A stretch of 64,000 bases of DNA from Pseudomonas sp. N3-W (lineage in GTDB: Bacteria; Pseudomonadota; Gammaproteobacteria; Pseudomonadales; Pseudomonadaceae): contig NZ_CP103965.1 in the NCBI RefSeq assembly GCF_024970185.1, positions 3,468,001 through 3,532,000 of the forward strand. The letters run 5' to 3'. A program made the translations under genes and the position numbers. Under the pieces are notes generated by a model. The model had not been told where the DNA came from and searched no databases. It saw only the letters and a program-made list of their open reading frames with translations. Below, piece after piece: positions 16,800-26,911 of this stretch; position 1 is the stretch's first letter, and each line of letters starts with the position of its first letter.

Positions 16800-19352
16800 A
16801 TGGCTAAACCGGTGAGTGAATACACCCGCAAACGCAACTTCGAGATCACCTCGGAGCCGCCCGAATCGGCCCCCGCCCGCCGTGGAAAAAAGGCGCCGTC
16901 AGCGTTGCGCTTCGTGATCCAGAAGCATGACGCACGCAACCTGCATTATGACTTTCGGCTGGAGCTCAATGGCACCCTGAAAAGCTGGGCGGTGCCCAAG
17001 GGCCCAAGCCTGGACCCTGCACAAAAGCGCCTGGCGGTGCACGTTGAAGACCATCCTGTCAGTTATGGCACGTTCGAGGGCAGCATTCCCGAAGGGCAAT
17101 ACGGTGCGGGGGATGTGATCGTCTGGGACCATGGTGTCTGGCAACCCCATGGCGACCCCGAACAGACCTACAAGGCCGGCAAGCTCAAATTCACCCTGAT
17201 CGGTGAAAAACTCTCGGGTGACTGGACCCTGGTGCGCACCCATCTGCGTGGCAGTGGCGACAAGGAACAATGGCTGCTGATCAAGGAGCGCGACACGCAG
17301 GCCCGCGCCATCAGTGACTATGACGTGGTGGCCGAACGGCCCAACAGCGTGTTGAGCGATGCAACGGTCGGTGAAAAGAAAGCCGCCAAGACGGCCTCAA
17401 CCGCCGCTAAAACCCCAGCCAAAGCCAAAGCGCCCGCCAAATCCAAAGCTGCAAAGCCCGCTGTGCTGCCCGATCAATTCACCCCGCAGCTTGCCACTCT
17501 GGTGGACAAGGCCCCCTCTGGCGACTGGCGTTATGAAATCAAATTCGACGGCTACCGAATCCTCGCCCGCATCGAAAACGGCGAGGTGCGCCTGCTGACG
17601 CGCAATGGCCACGACTGGACCGCCAAACTGCCGTTGCAAGCCAAGGCGCTGGCAGAGATGAAACTCGACGGCAGTTGGCTCGATGGCGAAGTGGTTGTGT
17701 TGAATGGCAAAGGCTTTCCGGACTTTCAGGCCCTGCAAAACGCATTTGAAATTGGCCGCTCCGTCGACATCATTTATTTCATATTCGATGCGCCGTTTCT
17801 GCACGGGGTCGATCAGCGCGAATTGCCAGTGGAAGACCGTCGTGCGGCATTGAAAAAAGCCCTGGGACGTAAATCCCGACACGTATTGCGCTTCTCCGAA
17901 GCCTTTACCGCCAACCACCGCGACATCGTCGAAAGTGCTTGTGCGCTGGAGCTGGAGGGCGTGATCGGCAAGCGCGCCGGCAGCCCTTATGTGTCACGGC
18001 GCAGTCCGGACTGGATCAAGCTCAAATGCCGTTTGCGCCAGGAGTTCGTGATCATCGGCTATACCCAGCCGCAAGGCTCGCGCAGCGGATTCGGCGCCCT
18101 GCTACTCGGGGTGTATGGCGATGGCGGGCTGGTGTATTCAGGTCGGGTCGGCACCGGATTCAATCAGGCCAACCTGAAACTGTTTCATGGGCAACTGCAA
18201 CAAATTGAGCGCAAGGCCTCCCCCCTTTCCAAGCCGCTGACATCGGCGCAGGCCAGGGGCGTGCATTGGGTCGAACCGAGCAGCGTGTGCGAAGTGGAAT
18301 TTGCCGAATGGACTCGCGAAGGCGTGGTGCGTCAGGCGGCGTTCATTGCCATGCGTACCGACAAACCGGCCGGGGAGATTACTCGTGAACGACCCCAGTC
18401 ACCCAAAACAGACAAACCCGCGAGCGAAAAGAAAACCCGTGAAACCAAAGCCGCCGACGCCAGCATTGCCGGGGTCAAGATCAGCCACCCTGATCGGGTA
18501 ATCGACAAGCAAAGCGGCACTCAAAAACTGGAACTTGCGCAGTTTTACGAGCGTATCAGCGACTGGATATTGCCCAGCCTGCGTCATCGACCGGTGTCCC
18601 TGCTACGCGCGCCCGATGGTGTGGATGGCGAGCAATTCTTCCAGAAACACTCCGAGCGTCTGGCGATCCCCCATATCAAACAATTGGCTCCCGAACTCGA
18701 TCCCGGCCATGCGCGACTGATGGAAATCGATACACCGGCGGCGCTGATCGGCGCGGCGCAAATGGGTACTATTGAGTTGCACACCTGGGGCGCTACCAGC
18801 GACCGGATCGAAACGCCGGATCGGTTTATTCTCGACCTCGACCCCGACCCGGCGCTGCCCTGGAAGAGCATGGTCGAAGCCACGCAACTGACCCTGTCGG
18901 TGCTGGATGAACTGGGCCTGGAGGCGTTTCTGAAGACCAGCGGCGGCAAAGGCATGCACATTATTGTGCCGCTGGTGCGCAAGGATGACTGGGACACGGT
19001 CAAGGCATTTGCCAAAGCCATCGCCCAGTTCATGGCGCAGCAATTGCCGGAACGGATCACCGCGACCATGGGCCCGAAAAACCGCGTCGGGAAAATATTC
19101 GTCGATTACCTGCGCAATACTCGGGGCGCCAGCACGGTGGCGGCTTATTCGGTCCGCGCGCGGCCGGGGTTGCCGGTGTCAGTGCCGATTGCTCGGGACG
19201 AACTGGCCGGACTGCATGGCGCTCAGGAGTGGTCGGTGGCTAACTTGCCGGAACGACTGGAAGGATTGAAGGCTGATCCGTGGGCGGGGTATGCCAATCG
19301 GCAGCGGATAACAGCGAAAATGTGGAAGCAGTTGGGGGTCAAGAAGCCTTGA
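16800..19352 (+). CDS. ligD: multifunctional DNA ligase D (phosphoesterase-ligase-polymerase)
   Basis: An 850-residue NHEJ enzyme with three domains in Pseudomonas order. Phosphoesterase, residues 35-165: KHDARNLHYDFRLEL and GSIPEGQYGAGDVIVWDHG hold the metal-binding His/Asp residues. ATP-dependent ligase, about 220-530: motif I EIKFDGYR with adenylated Lys248, then DGEVVVLN and EGVIGKRAGSPY. Primase-like polymerase, about 550-850: RFILDLDPDPALPW with two metal-binding Asp residues, and KTSGGKGMHI. Two Lys/Ala-rich linkers separate the domains. It repairs breaks with Ku, mainly in non-replicating cells. Confidence 0.97.
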   Translation: MAKPVSEYTRKRNFEITSEPPESAPARRGKKAPSALRFVIQKHDARNLHYDFRLELNGTLKSWAVPKGPSLDPAQKRLAVHVEDHPVSYGTFEGSIPEGQYGAGDVIVWDHGVWQPHGDPEQTYKAGKLKFTLIGEKLSGDWTLVRTHLRGSGDKEQWLLIKERDTQARAISDYDVVAERPNSVLSDATVGEKKAAKTASTAAKTPAKAKAPAKSKAAKPAVLPDQFTPQLATLVDKAPSGDWRYEIKFDGYRILARIENGEVRLLTRNGHDWTAKLPLQAKALAEMKLDGSWLDGEVVVLNGKGFPDFQALQNAFEIGRSVDIIYFIFDAPFLHGVDQRELPVEDRRAALKKALGRKSRHVLRFSEAFTANHRDIVESACALELEGVIGKRAGSPYVSRRSPDWIKLKCRLRQEFVIIGYTQPQGSRSGFGALLLGVYGDGGLVYSGRVGTGFNQANLKLFHGQLQQIERKASPLSKPLTSAQARGVHWVEPSSVCEVEFAEWTREGVVRQAAFIAMRTDKPAGEITRERPQSPKTDKPASEKKTRETKAADASIAGVKISHPDRVIDKQSGTQKLELAQFYERISDWILPSLRHRPVSLLRAPDGVDGEQFFQKHSERLAIPHIKQLAPELDPGHARLMEIDTPAALIGAAQMGTIELHTWGATSDRIETPDRFILDLDPDPALPWKSMVEATQLTLSVLDELGLEAFLKTSGGKGMHIIVPLVRKDDWDTVKAFAKAIAQFMAQQLPERITATMGPKNRVGKIFVDYLRNTRGASTVAAYSVRARPGLPVSVPIARDELAGLHGAQEWSVANLPERLEGLKADPWAGYANRQRITAKMWKQLGVKKP

Positions 19353-19376
19353 GCATTGCGCCGGTTTTTCTGGCCC

Positions 19377-19443
19377 CTTCGCGAGCAGCCTCGCTCCCAC
19401 ATTTGAAGTCGATATTTCTGTGGGAGCGAGCCTGCTCGCGAAA
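19377..19443. repeat. inverted REP pair
   Basis: Two opposed REP copies (CTTCGCGAGCAGCCTCGCTC and GTGGGAGCGAGCCTGCTCGC) with a short AT-rich centre lie between the convergent ligD and lpxO genes. Confidence 0.9.
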
Positions 19444-19467
19444 GAACCATCCGCCCCGATACAAAAC

Positions 19468-20379
19468 TCAGATCAGCACAAACACCGCCAACAACCCACC
19501 AAAAATCGCCCACTTCTCCAGGTAATACCGGGTGCGATTGCGTTTCTTGAGTTCTTTGCCACGCAAACGAACCTTGTAGATTTTGGTAAACAGACGGTTG
19601 ATGCCACCGGTACGGTCGCCCGCATCATTCGGCGCGCCGGCCGCTGACATCACGTTGCGACTGAACCAGCGATTGCAGGCCTCTGCCCAGCGATACTTCA
19701 AAGGCCGCTCGACATCGCAGAACAGGATGAGACGGTTCTGATCCGTGGTGTTCTCGGCATAATGGATAAAGGTTTCGTCGAACATCACGGCTTCGCCATC
19801 ACGCCAGTGGTAATCCTGACCATCGACATTGATATGGCAACCGGCATCGTTCGGCGTATCCAGGCCCAAGTGATAGCGATACGAACCGGCATACGGGTCA
19901 CGGTGGCGTACCAGTTTGGAACCCGGTGGCAATTCGGCAAACATCGCCGCCTTTATCGAGCCGATGCTTTGCACCAACTCGGTCGTGCGCGGACACAGTT
20001 TCATGGCCGAGGGGTGACTGTCGCCGTACCACTTCAGATAGAAGCGTTTCCAGCCTGATTTGAAGAACGAGTTGAAACCTACGTCGTCGTACTGGTTGGA
20101 ACGCTTGATCTCTCCGGCACGCAACAAGTTCTGGCCTTCGGCACGAATTTCTTCCCAGTGGGCCTGCAGCGGGCTCAGGTCAGGAAACTGCGCAGGGCTG
20201 AGAAACGGTTTGCCGGGGATTTTCGAGAACAGATAAAGGAAACAGTTCACCGGCGCCAGAAACGTCGAATGGTCGCTGAGTTGGCGGCCCAGTTTGTGGC
20301 GTACCCGACCGCGAAGATGAACATACGCGATGGATACAACATAAATTGCGGCAATGATGAGTTTCACGGAAATCGTCAC
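19468..20379 (-). CDS. lpxO: lipid A hydroxylase LpxO (aspartyl/asparaginyl beta-hydroxylase family)
   Basis: A 303-residue membrane-anchored enzyme with hydrophobic N- and C-terminal segments. The Fe(II)/2-oxoglutarate core shows KLVRHRDPYAGSYRYHLGL (HxD metal ligands), CHINVDGQDYHWRDGEAVMFDETFIHYAEN (second His) and RLILFCDVERPL (cosubstrate Arg). LpxO 2-hydroxylates a secondary acyl chain of lipid A at the inner membrane, altering outer-membrane barrier and immune recognition. The start appears to be GTG 20379, with a weak GAAG upstream. It stands alone, ending against a REP pair. Confidence 0.93.
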   Translation of the reverse strand: MTISVKLIIAAIYVVSIAYVHLRGRVRHKLGRQLSDHSTFLAPVNCFLYLFSKIPGKPFLSPAQFPDLSPLQAHWEEIRAEGQNLLRAGEIKRSNQYDDVGFNSFFKSGWKRFYLKWYGDSHPSAMKLCPRTTELVQSIGSIKAAMFAELPPGSKLVRHRDPYAGSYRYHLGLDTPNDAGCHINVDGQDYHWRDGEAVMFDETFIHYAENTTDQNRLILFCDVERPLKYRWAEACNRWFSRNVMSAAGAPNDAGDRTGGINRLFTKIYKVRLRGKELKKRNRTRYYLEKWAIFGGLLAVFVLI

Positions 20380-20848
20380 ACTTCAAAAGTTAACAAACTG
20401 CGTGCCTTGCCAGCCAAGAGGCCCAAAGGTCGGTGCAGAGTCAGAGATACAAAAACGACAGGTGTGGACCCCGTCGACGGTCGAAATTCGATTGATGGAT
20501 GGCATTTTAGCCACAGTTTGTAACTAATAGTTAATGTTCAACTGTGAAAATGTGTCCGCTGATCCTGCCAAAACGGGGGTACGGCCTCAACACCCTATCG
20601 TTTAAAGAGCCAGACCAGTACAATCGCCGCCAAACATTACGCGCCCCCCTTGGTTGATGACGGGAATGAACCCCGCCTCAGCGCACTTCCACTCGGGCCA
20701 AGCGCTCCATTGCTGCTGTCCACTTGTTGCCAGATGGACCTTCCGCTTCTGACCGGGATGCATTTGCCGTGGTCTGAATACCGGAACCGGGTACTGATTC
20801 GGTACTGCCGCACCCTTAGCTACTCTGAATGCTTCGCAGGAAAAACCT
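20380..20848. other. 469-bp intergenic region between divergent lpxO and ybiT
   Basis: It contains the 5' regions of both genes. Short open frames exist on both strands, but none has codon use, a ribosome-binding site or a domain I can support. No REP element or clear hairpin was seen. Confidence 0.5.
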
Positions 20849-22435
20849 TTGATTTCTACAGCTAACATCACGATGCAGTTCGGCGCCAAGCCGTTATTCG
20901 AGAACGTTTCGGTCAAATTCGGCGCGGGCAACCGCTACGGCCTGATCGGCGCCAATGGTTGCGGCAAGTCGACCTTCATGAAAATCCTCGGTGGTGATCT
21001 TGATCCGTCCGGCGGCCAGGTCATGCTTGAGCCGAACGTGCGTCTGGGTAAATTGCGCCAGGACCAGTTCGCCTACGAAGAATTCAGCGTCATCGACACC
21101 GTGATCATGGGTCACGAAGAGCTGTGGAAGGTCAAGGCCGAGCGCGACCGCATCTACTCGCTGCCGGAAATGACCGAAGAAGACGGCATGGCCGTGGCTG
21201 AGCTGGAAACCGAGTTCGCTGAAATGGACGGCTACACCGCCGAATCCCGTGCCGGCGAGTTGTTGCTGGGCCTGGGTATCGGCATCGAGCAGCACTTCGG
21301 TCCGATGAGCGAAGTGTCGCCAGGCTGGAAACTGCGCGTGTTGCTGGCTCAGGCACTGTTCTCCGATCCGGAAGTGCTGTTGCTCGACGAACCGACCAAC
21401 CACCTGGACATCAACACCATCCGCTGGCTGGAAAACATTCTGACCCAGCGCTCCAGCCTGATGATCATCATCTCTCACGACCGTCACTTCCTGAACAGCG
21501 TGTGCACCCACATGGCTGACCTGGATTACGGCGAATTGCGTCTGTTCCCGGGCAACTACGACGAGTACATGACCGTGGCGACTCAGTCCCGCGAGCAACT
21601 GCTGTCGGACAACGCCAAGAAAAAAGCACAGATTTCCGAGCTGCAATCGTTCGTCAGCCGCTTCTCGGCCAACGCCTCGAAAGCCAAGCAAGCCACTTCC
21701 CGCGCCAAGGCGATCGACAAGATCCAGTTGGCCGAGGTCAAGCCTTCGAGCCGCGTCAGCCCGTTCATCCGTTTCGAACAAAACAAGAAATTGCACCGCC
21801 AGGCAGTCATCATCGAGCGCATGGCCAAGGGCTTCGACGGCAAGCCGCTGTTCAAGGACTTCAGCTTCCAGGTTGAAGCTGGCGAGCGCGTGGCGATCAT
21901 CGGCCCTAACGGCATTGGTAAAACCACCCTGCTGCGTACGCTGGTCAACGAACTGACTCCGGATGCCGGTAGCATCAAGTGGACCGACGCCGCAGAATTG
22001 GGCTACTACGCCCAGGATCACGCTCACGACTTCGAAGACGACGTCACGCTGTTCGACTGGATGGGTCAGTGGACTCAGGGCGAGCAAATGATTCGCGGTA
22101 CGCTGGGCCGCATGCTGTTCTCCAACGACGAGATCCTCAAGTCGGTCAAAGTCATCTCCGGTGGCGAGCAAGGTCGCATGCTGTTCGGCAAGCTGATCCT
22201 GCAAAAGCCGAACGTCCTGATAATGGACGAACCGACCAACCACTTGGACATGGAATCGATCGAAGCGCTGAACCTGGCGCTGGAAAACTACCCGGGCACG
22301 CTGATCTTCGTCAGCCACGACCGTGAGTTCGTATCATCCCTGGCCACGCGCATCATCGAGCTGAGCCCGGACGGCGTGACCGACTTCAGCGGCACCTATG
22401 ACGACTACCTGCGTAGTCAGGGTGTGGTGTTCTAA
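20849..22435 (+). CDS. ybiT: ABC-F family ATPase YbiT
   Basis: A 528-residue soluble protein with two ABC ATPase domains and no membrane segment. Domain 1: GANGCGKST, signature [19 protein letters not shown]. Linker (about 240-310): [25 protein letters not shown]. Domain 2: [27 protein letters not shown]. It aligns closely with E. coli YbiT throughout, including the 5' block [29 protein letters not shown] proteins act on the ribosome E site. The start is TTG 20849 with AGGA 7 nt upstream; no ATG fits the family N-terminus. An intrinsic terminator follows. Confidence 0.95.
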   Translation: MISTANITMQFGAKPLFENVSVKFGAGNRYGLIGANGCGKSTFMKILGGDLDPSGGQVMLEPNVRLGKLRQDQFAYEEFSVIDTVIMGHEELWKVKAERDRIYSLPEMTEEDGMAVAELETEFAEMDGYTAESRAGELLLGLGIGIEQHFGPMSEVSPGWKLRVLLAQALFSDPEVLLLDEPTNHLDINTIRWLENILTQRSSLMIIISHDRHFLNSVCTHMADLDYGELRLFPGNYDEYMTVATQSREQLLSDNAKKKAQISELQSFVSRFSANASKAKQATSRAKAIDKIQLAEVKPSSRVSPFIRFEQNKKLHRQAVIIERMAKGFDGKPLFKDFSFQVEAGERVAIIGPNGIGKTTLLRTLVNELTPDAGSIKWTDAAELGYYAQDHAHDFEDDVTLFDWMGQWTQGEQMIRGTLGRMLFSNDEILKSVKVISGGEQGRMLFGKLILQKPNVLIMDEPTNHLDMESIEALNLALENYPGTLIFVSHDREFVSSLATRIIELSPDGVTDFSGTYDDYLRSQGVVF

Positions 22436-22451
22436 GCACTGCTGCAACATG

Positions 22452-22482
22452 AAAAAGCCCTGTCCTGTGACGGGGCTTTTTG
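22452..22482 (+). terminator. ybiT terminator
   Basis: A hairpin AAAAAGCCC..GGGGCTTTTT, 17 nt after the ybiT stop, ends in a T tract. Confidence 0.88.
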
Positions 22483-22517
22483 CATTTCATGGCCCGCATT
22501 CTGGATGAGGCTGATAC

Positions 22518-22586
22518 CTTCGCAAGCAGGCTCGCTCCCACAGGGGGATGCATTTCAAATGTGGGAGCGAGCCTGCTCGCGAAGAC
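22518..22586. repeat. inverted REP pair
   Basis: Opposed REP copies (CTTCGCAAGCAGGCTCGCTC and GTGGGAGCGAGCCTGCTCGC) lie between ybiT and the MFS gene. Confidence 0.88.
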
Positions 22587-22696
22587 GCCAGGACTATCAC
22601 CACAAATCCCGACAAAGAAATCGTTAGCCTGCTTCCTTTTATTTCCCACCCACGCCATGATGCGCTTCTCCCACCGCCGCCCGCGAATGAGCCCTC

Positions 22697-23884
22697 ATGT
22701 CTGCGCAGCAATTGCCCCCGCAAAGCTCCATGGCGATCACCCTGCAGATCGTTTCCATTGTTTTCTACACCTTCATTGCCTTCCTGTGCATCGGCCTGCC
22801 GATTGCGGTGTTGCCGGGGTATGTCCATGAACAGTTGGGGTTCAGCGCGATTGTTGCGGGGCTGACCATCGGCAGCCAATACCTCGCCACCCTGCTCAGC
22901 CGCCCCATGGCCGGGCGGATGTCAGACACCGTGGGCACCAAACGGGCGATTGTTTACGGTTTGTCGGGAATTGTCTTGAGTGGCGCGCTGACGTTGCTGT
23001 CCACCCTGCTGCAAGCGTTTCCCCTGCTGAGCCTGGTGATCCTGATCGTTGGCCGGTTGCTGCTGGGGATCGCTCAGGGCCTGATTGGCGTGGGTACGAT
23101 CAGTTGGTGCATGGGCCAGGTCGGCGCCCAGCACACCGCTCGCTCGATTTCGTGGAACGGTATCGCCTCGTACGGCGCCATTGCCATCGGGGCCCCGTTG
23201 GGGGTGGTGATGGTTGATGCCTATGGCTTCGCCAGCCTGGGGATTACCCTTTCGGTACTGGCCATGGCGGCACTGCTGTTGATTCGCAACAAGCCATCGG
23301 TACCGGTGATTCGCGGCGAGCGCCTGCCGTTCTGGGCGGTCTTCGGGCGTATTGCGCCCTTTGGCGCGAGCCTGAGTCTGGCCTCGATCGGCTACGGCAC
23401 GCTGACCACGTTCATTACGTTGTATTACTTGAATCGTGGCTGGAGCGGTGCCGCGTATTGCCTGACAGTGTTCGGAATCTGTTTCATTGTGTCGCGGCTG
23501 CTGTTCATTTCCGCCATCGGCCGGTTCGGCGGTTTCACCTCGGCGATTGCCTGCATGACCATCGAAACCGTGGGCCTGGCACTGTTGTGGCTGGCGCCGA
23601 CCACCGGTTATGCGCTGCTTGGCGCTGGCCTGACGGGGTTCGGCCTGTCGCTGGTGTACCCGGCGCTGGGAGTCGAGGCGATCAAGCAGGTGCCCAACTC
23701 CAGCCGCGGCGCGGGGTTGAGTGCCTATGCGGTGTTCTTTGATCTGGCGCTGGCGATTGCCGGGCCGTTAATGGGGGCGGTGGCGCTGAATCTGGGGTAT
23801 TCGTGGATATTCTTTTGCGCAGCGTTGTTGTCTGTCACGGCACTGGGCCTGACCTTATTGCTGAAACGCCGCGCATTGTCCTGA
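22697..23884 (+). CDS. MFS transporter of the YfcJ/YhhS type
   Basis: A 395-residue protein with 12 predicted membrane helices. The MFS motif between helices 2 and 3 is seen as SRPMAGRMSDTVGTKRAIVYG. LLLGIAQGLIGVGTISW and the GFGLSLVYPALGVEAIKQVPNSSRGAGLSAYAVFFDLALAIAGPLMG block resemble the YhhS/YfcJ subfamily of proposed exporters. The substrate cannot be told from sequence. ATG 22697 lacks a strong Shine-Dalgarno; ATG 22730 is an in-frame alternative that still leaves helix 1 intact. Confidence 0.9.
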   Translation: MSAQQLPPQSSMAITLQIVSIVFYTFIAFLCIGLPIAVLPGYVHEQLGFSAIVAGLTIGSQYLATLLSRPMAGRMSDTVGTKRAIVYGLSGIVLSGALTLLSTLLQAFPLLSLVILIVGRLLLGIAQGLIGVGTISWCMGQVGAQHTARSISWNGIASYGAIAIGAPLGVVMVDAYGFASLGITLSVLAMAALLLIRNKPSVPVIRGERLPFWAVFGRIAPFGASLSLASIGYGTLTTFITLYYLNRGWSGAAYCLTVFGICFIVSRLLFISAIGRFGGFTSAIACMTIETVGLALLWLAPTTGYALLGAGLTGFGLSLVYPALGVEAIKQVPNSSRGAGLSAYAVFFDLALAIAGPLMGAVALNLGYSWIFFCAALLSVTALGLTLLLKRRALS

Positions 23885-23896
23885 TATCCATATCCC

Positions 23897-23931
23897 CAGG
23901 AGCTGCCGCAGCCTGCGGCAGCTCCTGGGAG
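23897..23931. terminator. near-perfect palindrome, probable bidirectional terminator
   Basis: Two arms, CCAGGAGCTGCCGCAG and CTGCGGCAGCTCCTGG, almost abut each other between two convergent genes. It belongs to the same GCAGCCTGCGGCAGC repeat family as 10848-10916. No T run follows on the plus strand, so termination efficiency is uncertain. Confidence 0.6.
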
Positions 23932-23964
23932 GATCGGGGGCACGGGATAAAATCGACAAGGTGC

Positions 23965-25002
23965 TTACTGATCGGCCGTCTGCATTCCCGCCCGGCTCGG
24001 CTTGTCCAGGGTGCGTGAGAAGAAGCGCCCGGCTTCGGAGATCAGGTTGCGGTGGATGTCTTCACGGTCAACACCGTCCGCATCCGTGCAAATCGCCGGC
24101 ATCGCGGCAATCTGCTCCTGCGTGCACGGCGCCATGAACACGAAGTGCCCTGCTCCCGCCAGCAACTTGAAGTCCGGCGCCACCGGCAGTTTGCGCGCCA
24201 GAGCAGCGGCGTTCTTGTCGAAGGCCACCAGTTTGTCGCCATCACCGCTGTACAGCAGCACCGGCACATGCACGCCCGCAAGGGTGTGGCGACCGAACTT
24301 CAGGCTCAGCGGTGCCATCAGCATCAACGCATGCACGCGCGGGTCGGCCACCGGCTGCAAATCATCTCGATCAACAATCAGCTCACCCTGGGTGTTGCAG
24401 GCATCGCGGTCATCAGGACGCTCCTGGCAATAACGACGCAGGCGATCCAGATCCGGGGTCGCCCCTGAGAGAATCAACGCCGTTTCACCGCCGGCCGAAT
24501 AGCCAATCACGCCGACCTGATCGGGATTGACGAACGGCGCAAGCATGGGGTCGCCCAGGGTTGCAGTAATGGCTTCGGATATCTGGATCGGCCGCCCATA
24601 CAGGTTGCTCAAGGTGCCAAGGCGGCTGTGATCCTTGTAGTTGTCACCGGGATGGAACACCGCCACCACCACAAACCCCTTGCGCGCCAGTGAAGTGACC
24701 AGGTCATGCAACGCCAGCGGCGTACCGGTGTTGCCATGGGACAGCATCAATATGGGGAAACGACCCATGGCGATTTTGCTGTCTTCACCCGCCGCAACGG
24801 TGTAGCCCTCCAGATTACTGGTGTGGTCGATGTCACTGGAGGGATAAAAGGCGATGGCACGCATGGGTTGCAAGTCCAGCGGATCGAGGAACGTCATCTC
24901 GTGATAGCCGACGCTCCAGTGCGGGTGCGGCGCGGGCGCGGCGTGCACTGAATTCAGGCTGCTGAGCAGGCAAATCAGTAACATTGCACAAAGACGCACC
25001 AT
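23965..25002 (-). CDS. secreted alpha/beta hydrolase (dienelactone-hydrolase / PAF-acetylhydrolase-like)
   Basis: A 345-residue protein. ATG 25002 is chosen because AAGGTGGG lies just upstream and the product then begins with a signal peptide ending VHAA; a longer in-frame start at 25092 lacks this. RFPILMLSHGNTG is the oxyanion region, VGVIGYSAGGETAL the nucleophile elbow (Ser), VPVLLYSGDGDKLVAFD the acid and GAGHFVFMAPC the catalytic His. It is probably a periplasmic esterase; the substrate is unknown. Confidence 0.88.
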   Translation of the reverse strand: MVRLCAMLLICLLSSLNSVHAAPAPHPHWSVGYHEMTFLDPLDLQPMRAIAFYPSSDIDHTSNLEGYTVAAGEDSKIAMGRFPILMLSHGNTGTPLALHDLVTSLARKGFVVVAVFHPGDNYKDHSRLGTLSNLYGRPIQISEAITATLGDPMLAPFVNPDQVGVIGYSAGGETALILSGATPDLDRLRRYCQERPDDRDACNTQGELIVDRDDLQPVADPRVHALMLMAPLSLKFGRHTLAGVHVPVLLYSGDGDKLVAFDKNAAALARKLPVAPDFKLLAGAGHFVFMAPCTQEQIAAMPAICTDADGVDREDIHRNLISEAGRFFSRTLDKPSRAGMQTADQ

Positions 25003-25173
25003 GGCGAGACCCACCTTTGCTACTGGGCTGAAAGGCCCGATCGGCGTCGACTGGCGAAGACGCGGCCTTGTGCCTGTGTTTGCGGCGATCAAGGTCGTTG
25101 CAGAGCGGGGGCGTTAACCCTCGATTGCATAACCTGGGCCACAACACGTAAAACAAAAGAAATGACCAGAAAC

Positions 25174-25222
25174 AAAAAACTCCGTATCTGACCATTGCAA
25201 TGTTCAGAATACAGAGTTTTTT
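25174..25222 (-). terminator. azoR terminator
   Basis: A long minus-strand hairpin with arms AAAAAACTCTGTATTCTGA and TCAGATACGGAGTTTTTT lies 38 nt past the azoR stop. It is symmetrical enough to act in both directions. Confidence 0.85.
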
Positions 25223-25260
25223 GGGTATTGCCCGAGCAGTTTGACGTCTTTACCAAAGCC

Positions 25261-25872
25261 TTACGCAGCGGCGAACAACTGCTCGCTGATTTGCGTGTGC
25301 GCATCGCTCATCGCCTTGCTGCGCACTTCCTCGCCGTAGGCCAGGCCCTGAGCACGGACGAATTCGATGTCGGTGATGCCAAGGAAGCCAAACAGCAATT
25401 TCAAATACTCTTCATGCGCCACGCCGCTTGCCTGACCGGCATGCAAGCCGCCCGAAGTCGATACGATTACCAGCTTCTTGCCACCGCACAGGCCTTCAGG
25501 GCCGGCTTCGGTGTAGCGAAAGGTCTGACCGGCGACGGCGATGCGGTCGATCCAGGCCTTGAGCTGGGTTGGAACGGTGAAGTTGTACATCGGAGCGGCA
25601 ATCACCACGGCATCAGCGGCGATGAATTCGGCCAGGGTCGAAGCGCTCAGGTCCGCTTCATGTCGTTGCGCAGCATTGCGCAGTTCGGCGGTGGTGCCGG
25701 CCGCTACCAGGGTAGTCGAGGAAAAGTGGCTGATGGCATCAGCTGCCAGGTCACGGTAAGTCACAATGGCCGACGAATCGGCAGCTTGCCAGGCCTTGAC
25801 CACTTCGCTGCTCAGCTGACGGGAAGCCGAGTTGTCGCCCAGAATGCTCGAATCGATATGCAACAGTTTCAT
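25261..25872 (-). CDS. azoR: FMN-dependent NADH-azoreductase
   Basis: A 203-residue flavodoxin-fold quinone/azo reductase. ATG 25872 with GGAG upstream gives [21 protein letters not shown], the usual FMN-phosphate-binding start. [28 protein letters not shown] binds FMN, and VIVSTSGG is also typical. It reduces azo dyes and quinones in the cytoplasm as a detoxification step. It is divergent from a LysR regulator with 130 nt between them, so the LysR protein is the likely controller. Confidence 0.94.
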   Translation of the reverse strand: MKLLHIDSSILGDNSASRQLSSEVVKAWQAADSSAIVTYRDLAADAISHFSSTTLVAAGTTAELRNAAQRHEADLSASTLAEFIAADAVVIAAPMYNFTVPTQLKAWIDRIAVAGQTFRYTEAGPEGLCGGKKLVIVSTSGGLHAGQASGVAHEEYLKLLFGFLGITDIEFVRAQGLAYGEEVRSKAMSDAHTQISEQLFAAA

Positions 25873-26002
25873 GTGGGATCTCCAGGTGAGGACCGCCACG
25901 GGGCGATCTGATGGGAGTGATCCTACGCATGAAACCAATAGCTGATTAGCCGGCAACAATGCGATAGTTTGTCTCACTGATAGAACAATCGAGTTAAACA
26001 CG

Positions 26003-26911
26003 ATGCAAGACCTGAACGATCTCTACTATTTTGCCAAAGTGGTCGAAGCCGGCGGCTTCGCGGCTGCCGGACGTTTGCTGGGAATTCCCAAGTCGCGCTT
26101 GTCCCGGCGCATCGCTGAACTGGAAGAACGCCTGGGCGCGCGTTTATTGCAACGCACCACCCGACAATTGAAGCTGACGGCAGTGGGCGAGCGCTACTTG
26201 CGCCACTGTCAGGCCATGCTGCTGGAAGCCGAAATGGCCGACGAAGCAGTGGCGAGCATGTCCAGCGAGCCACGAGGTCGATTGCGGGTGTCCTGCCCAG
26301 TGGGACTGGCCCATGAAATTCTGCCGATGGCAATCAGCGACTTCCTGTCGAAATTTCCCCAGGTGCAACTGGAGGTCATGTTGTTGAACCGCCGGGTTGA
26401 TCTGGTGACTGAGGGCATCGACGTCGCCCTGCGAGTTCGTGAACTCGGTGATGAAGACCCCTTGCTGGTAACCCGGCGCCTGCGTCAGGCGCAGACCGCT
26501 TTGGTGGCCAGCCCTGAATTCCTTCGCGAGCGAAATATCCAGACCCCGGACGACCTGAAGAACGTACCGGTCCTCGGCGCGCTGGAAGCCGACCGAATGG
26601 TCCATCTGCGTATGCTCGACGCCAACGGCAAGGCTTGTGACATGAGCCTCGAAGCGCGGCTGGGGATTGACGACTTTATCGTGCGCAAGGCCTGCACCCT
26701 ATCGGGCCTGGGCTTTACGGTATTGCCAATGATGTATTGCGAACAGGAACTGGCCAACGGCACACTGGTACAACTGCTGCCGGACTGGTCATTGCCCGGC
26801 GGCTGGCTGCAAGCGGTCTATCCGCATCGGCGCGGCGTGATGCCGGCAGTGCGGGCGTGGATCGACCATTTGGTGGAATCATTCGAGGCGTGCGGGAATC
26901 GTTTGTTATGA
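26003..26911 (+). CDS. LysR-type transcriptional regulator, divergent from azoR
   Basis: A 302-residue LTTR. The N-terminal winged HTH is clear ([56 protein letters not shown]), followed by the substrate-binding domain ([34 protein letters not shown]). Its sequence resembles regulators of quinone or azo reductase genes. It probably controls azoR from the shared 130-nt region. It overlaps the next gene by 4 nt (ATGA). Confidence 0.94.
   Translation: MQDLNDLYYFAKVVEAGGFAAAGRLLGIPKSRLSRRIAELEERLGARLLQRTTRQLKLTAVGERYLRHCQAMLLEAEMADEAVASMSSEPRGRLRVSCPVGLAHEILPMAISDFLSKFPQVQLEVMLLNRRVDLVTEGIDVALRVRELGDEDPLLVTRRLRQAQTALVASPEFLRERNIQTPDDLKNVPVLGALEADRMVHLRMLDANGKACDMSLEARLGIDDFIVRKACTLSGLGFTVLPMMYCEQELANGTLVQLLPDWSLPGGWLQAVYPHRRGVMPAVRAWIDHLVESFEACGNRLL

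Noticed and set aside
20894..22318. Long minus-strand open frame opposite ybiT
   Set aside because: Antisense artefact of GC-rich codons; ybiT aligns end to end with the ABC-F family.
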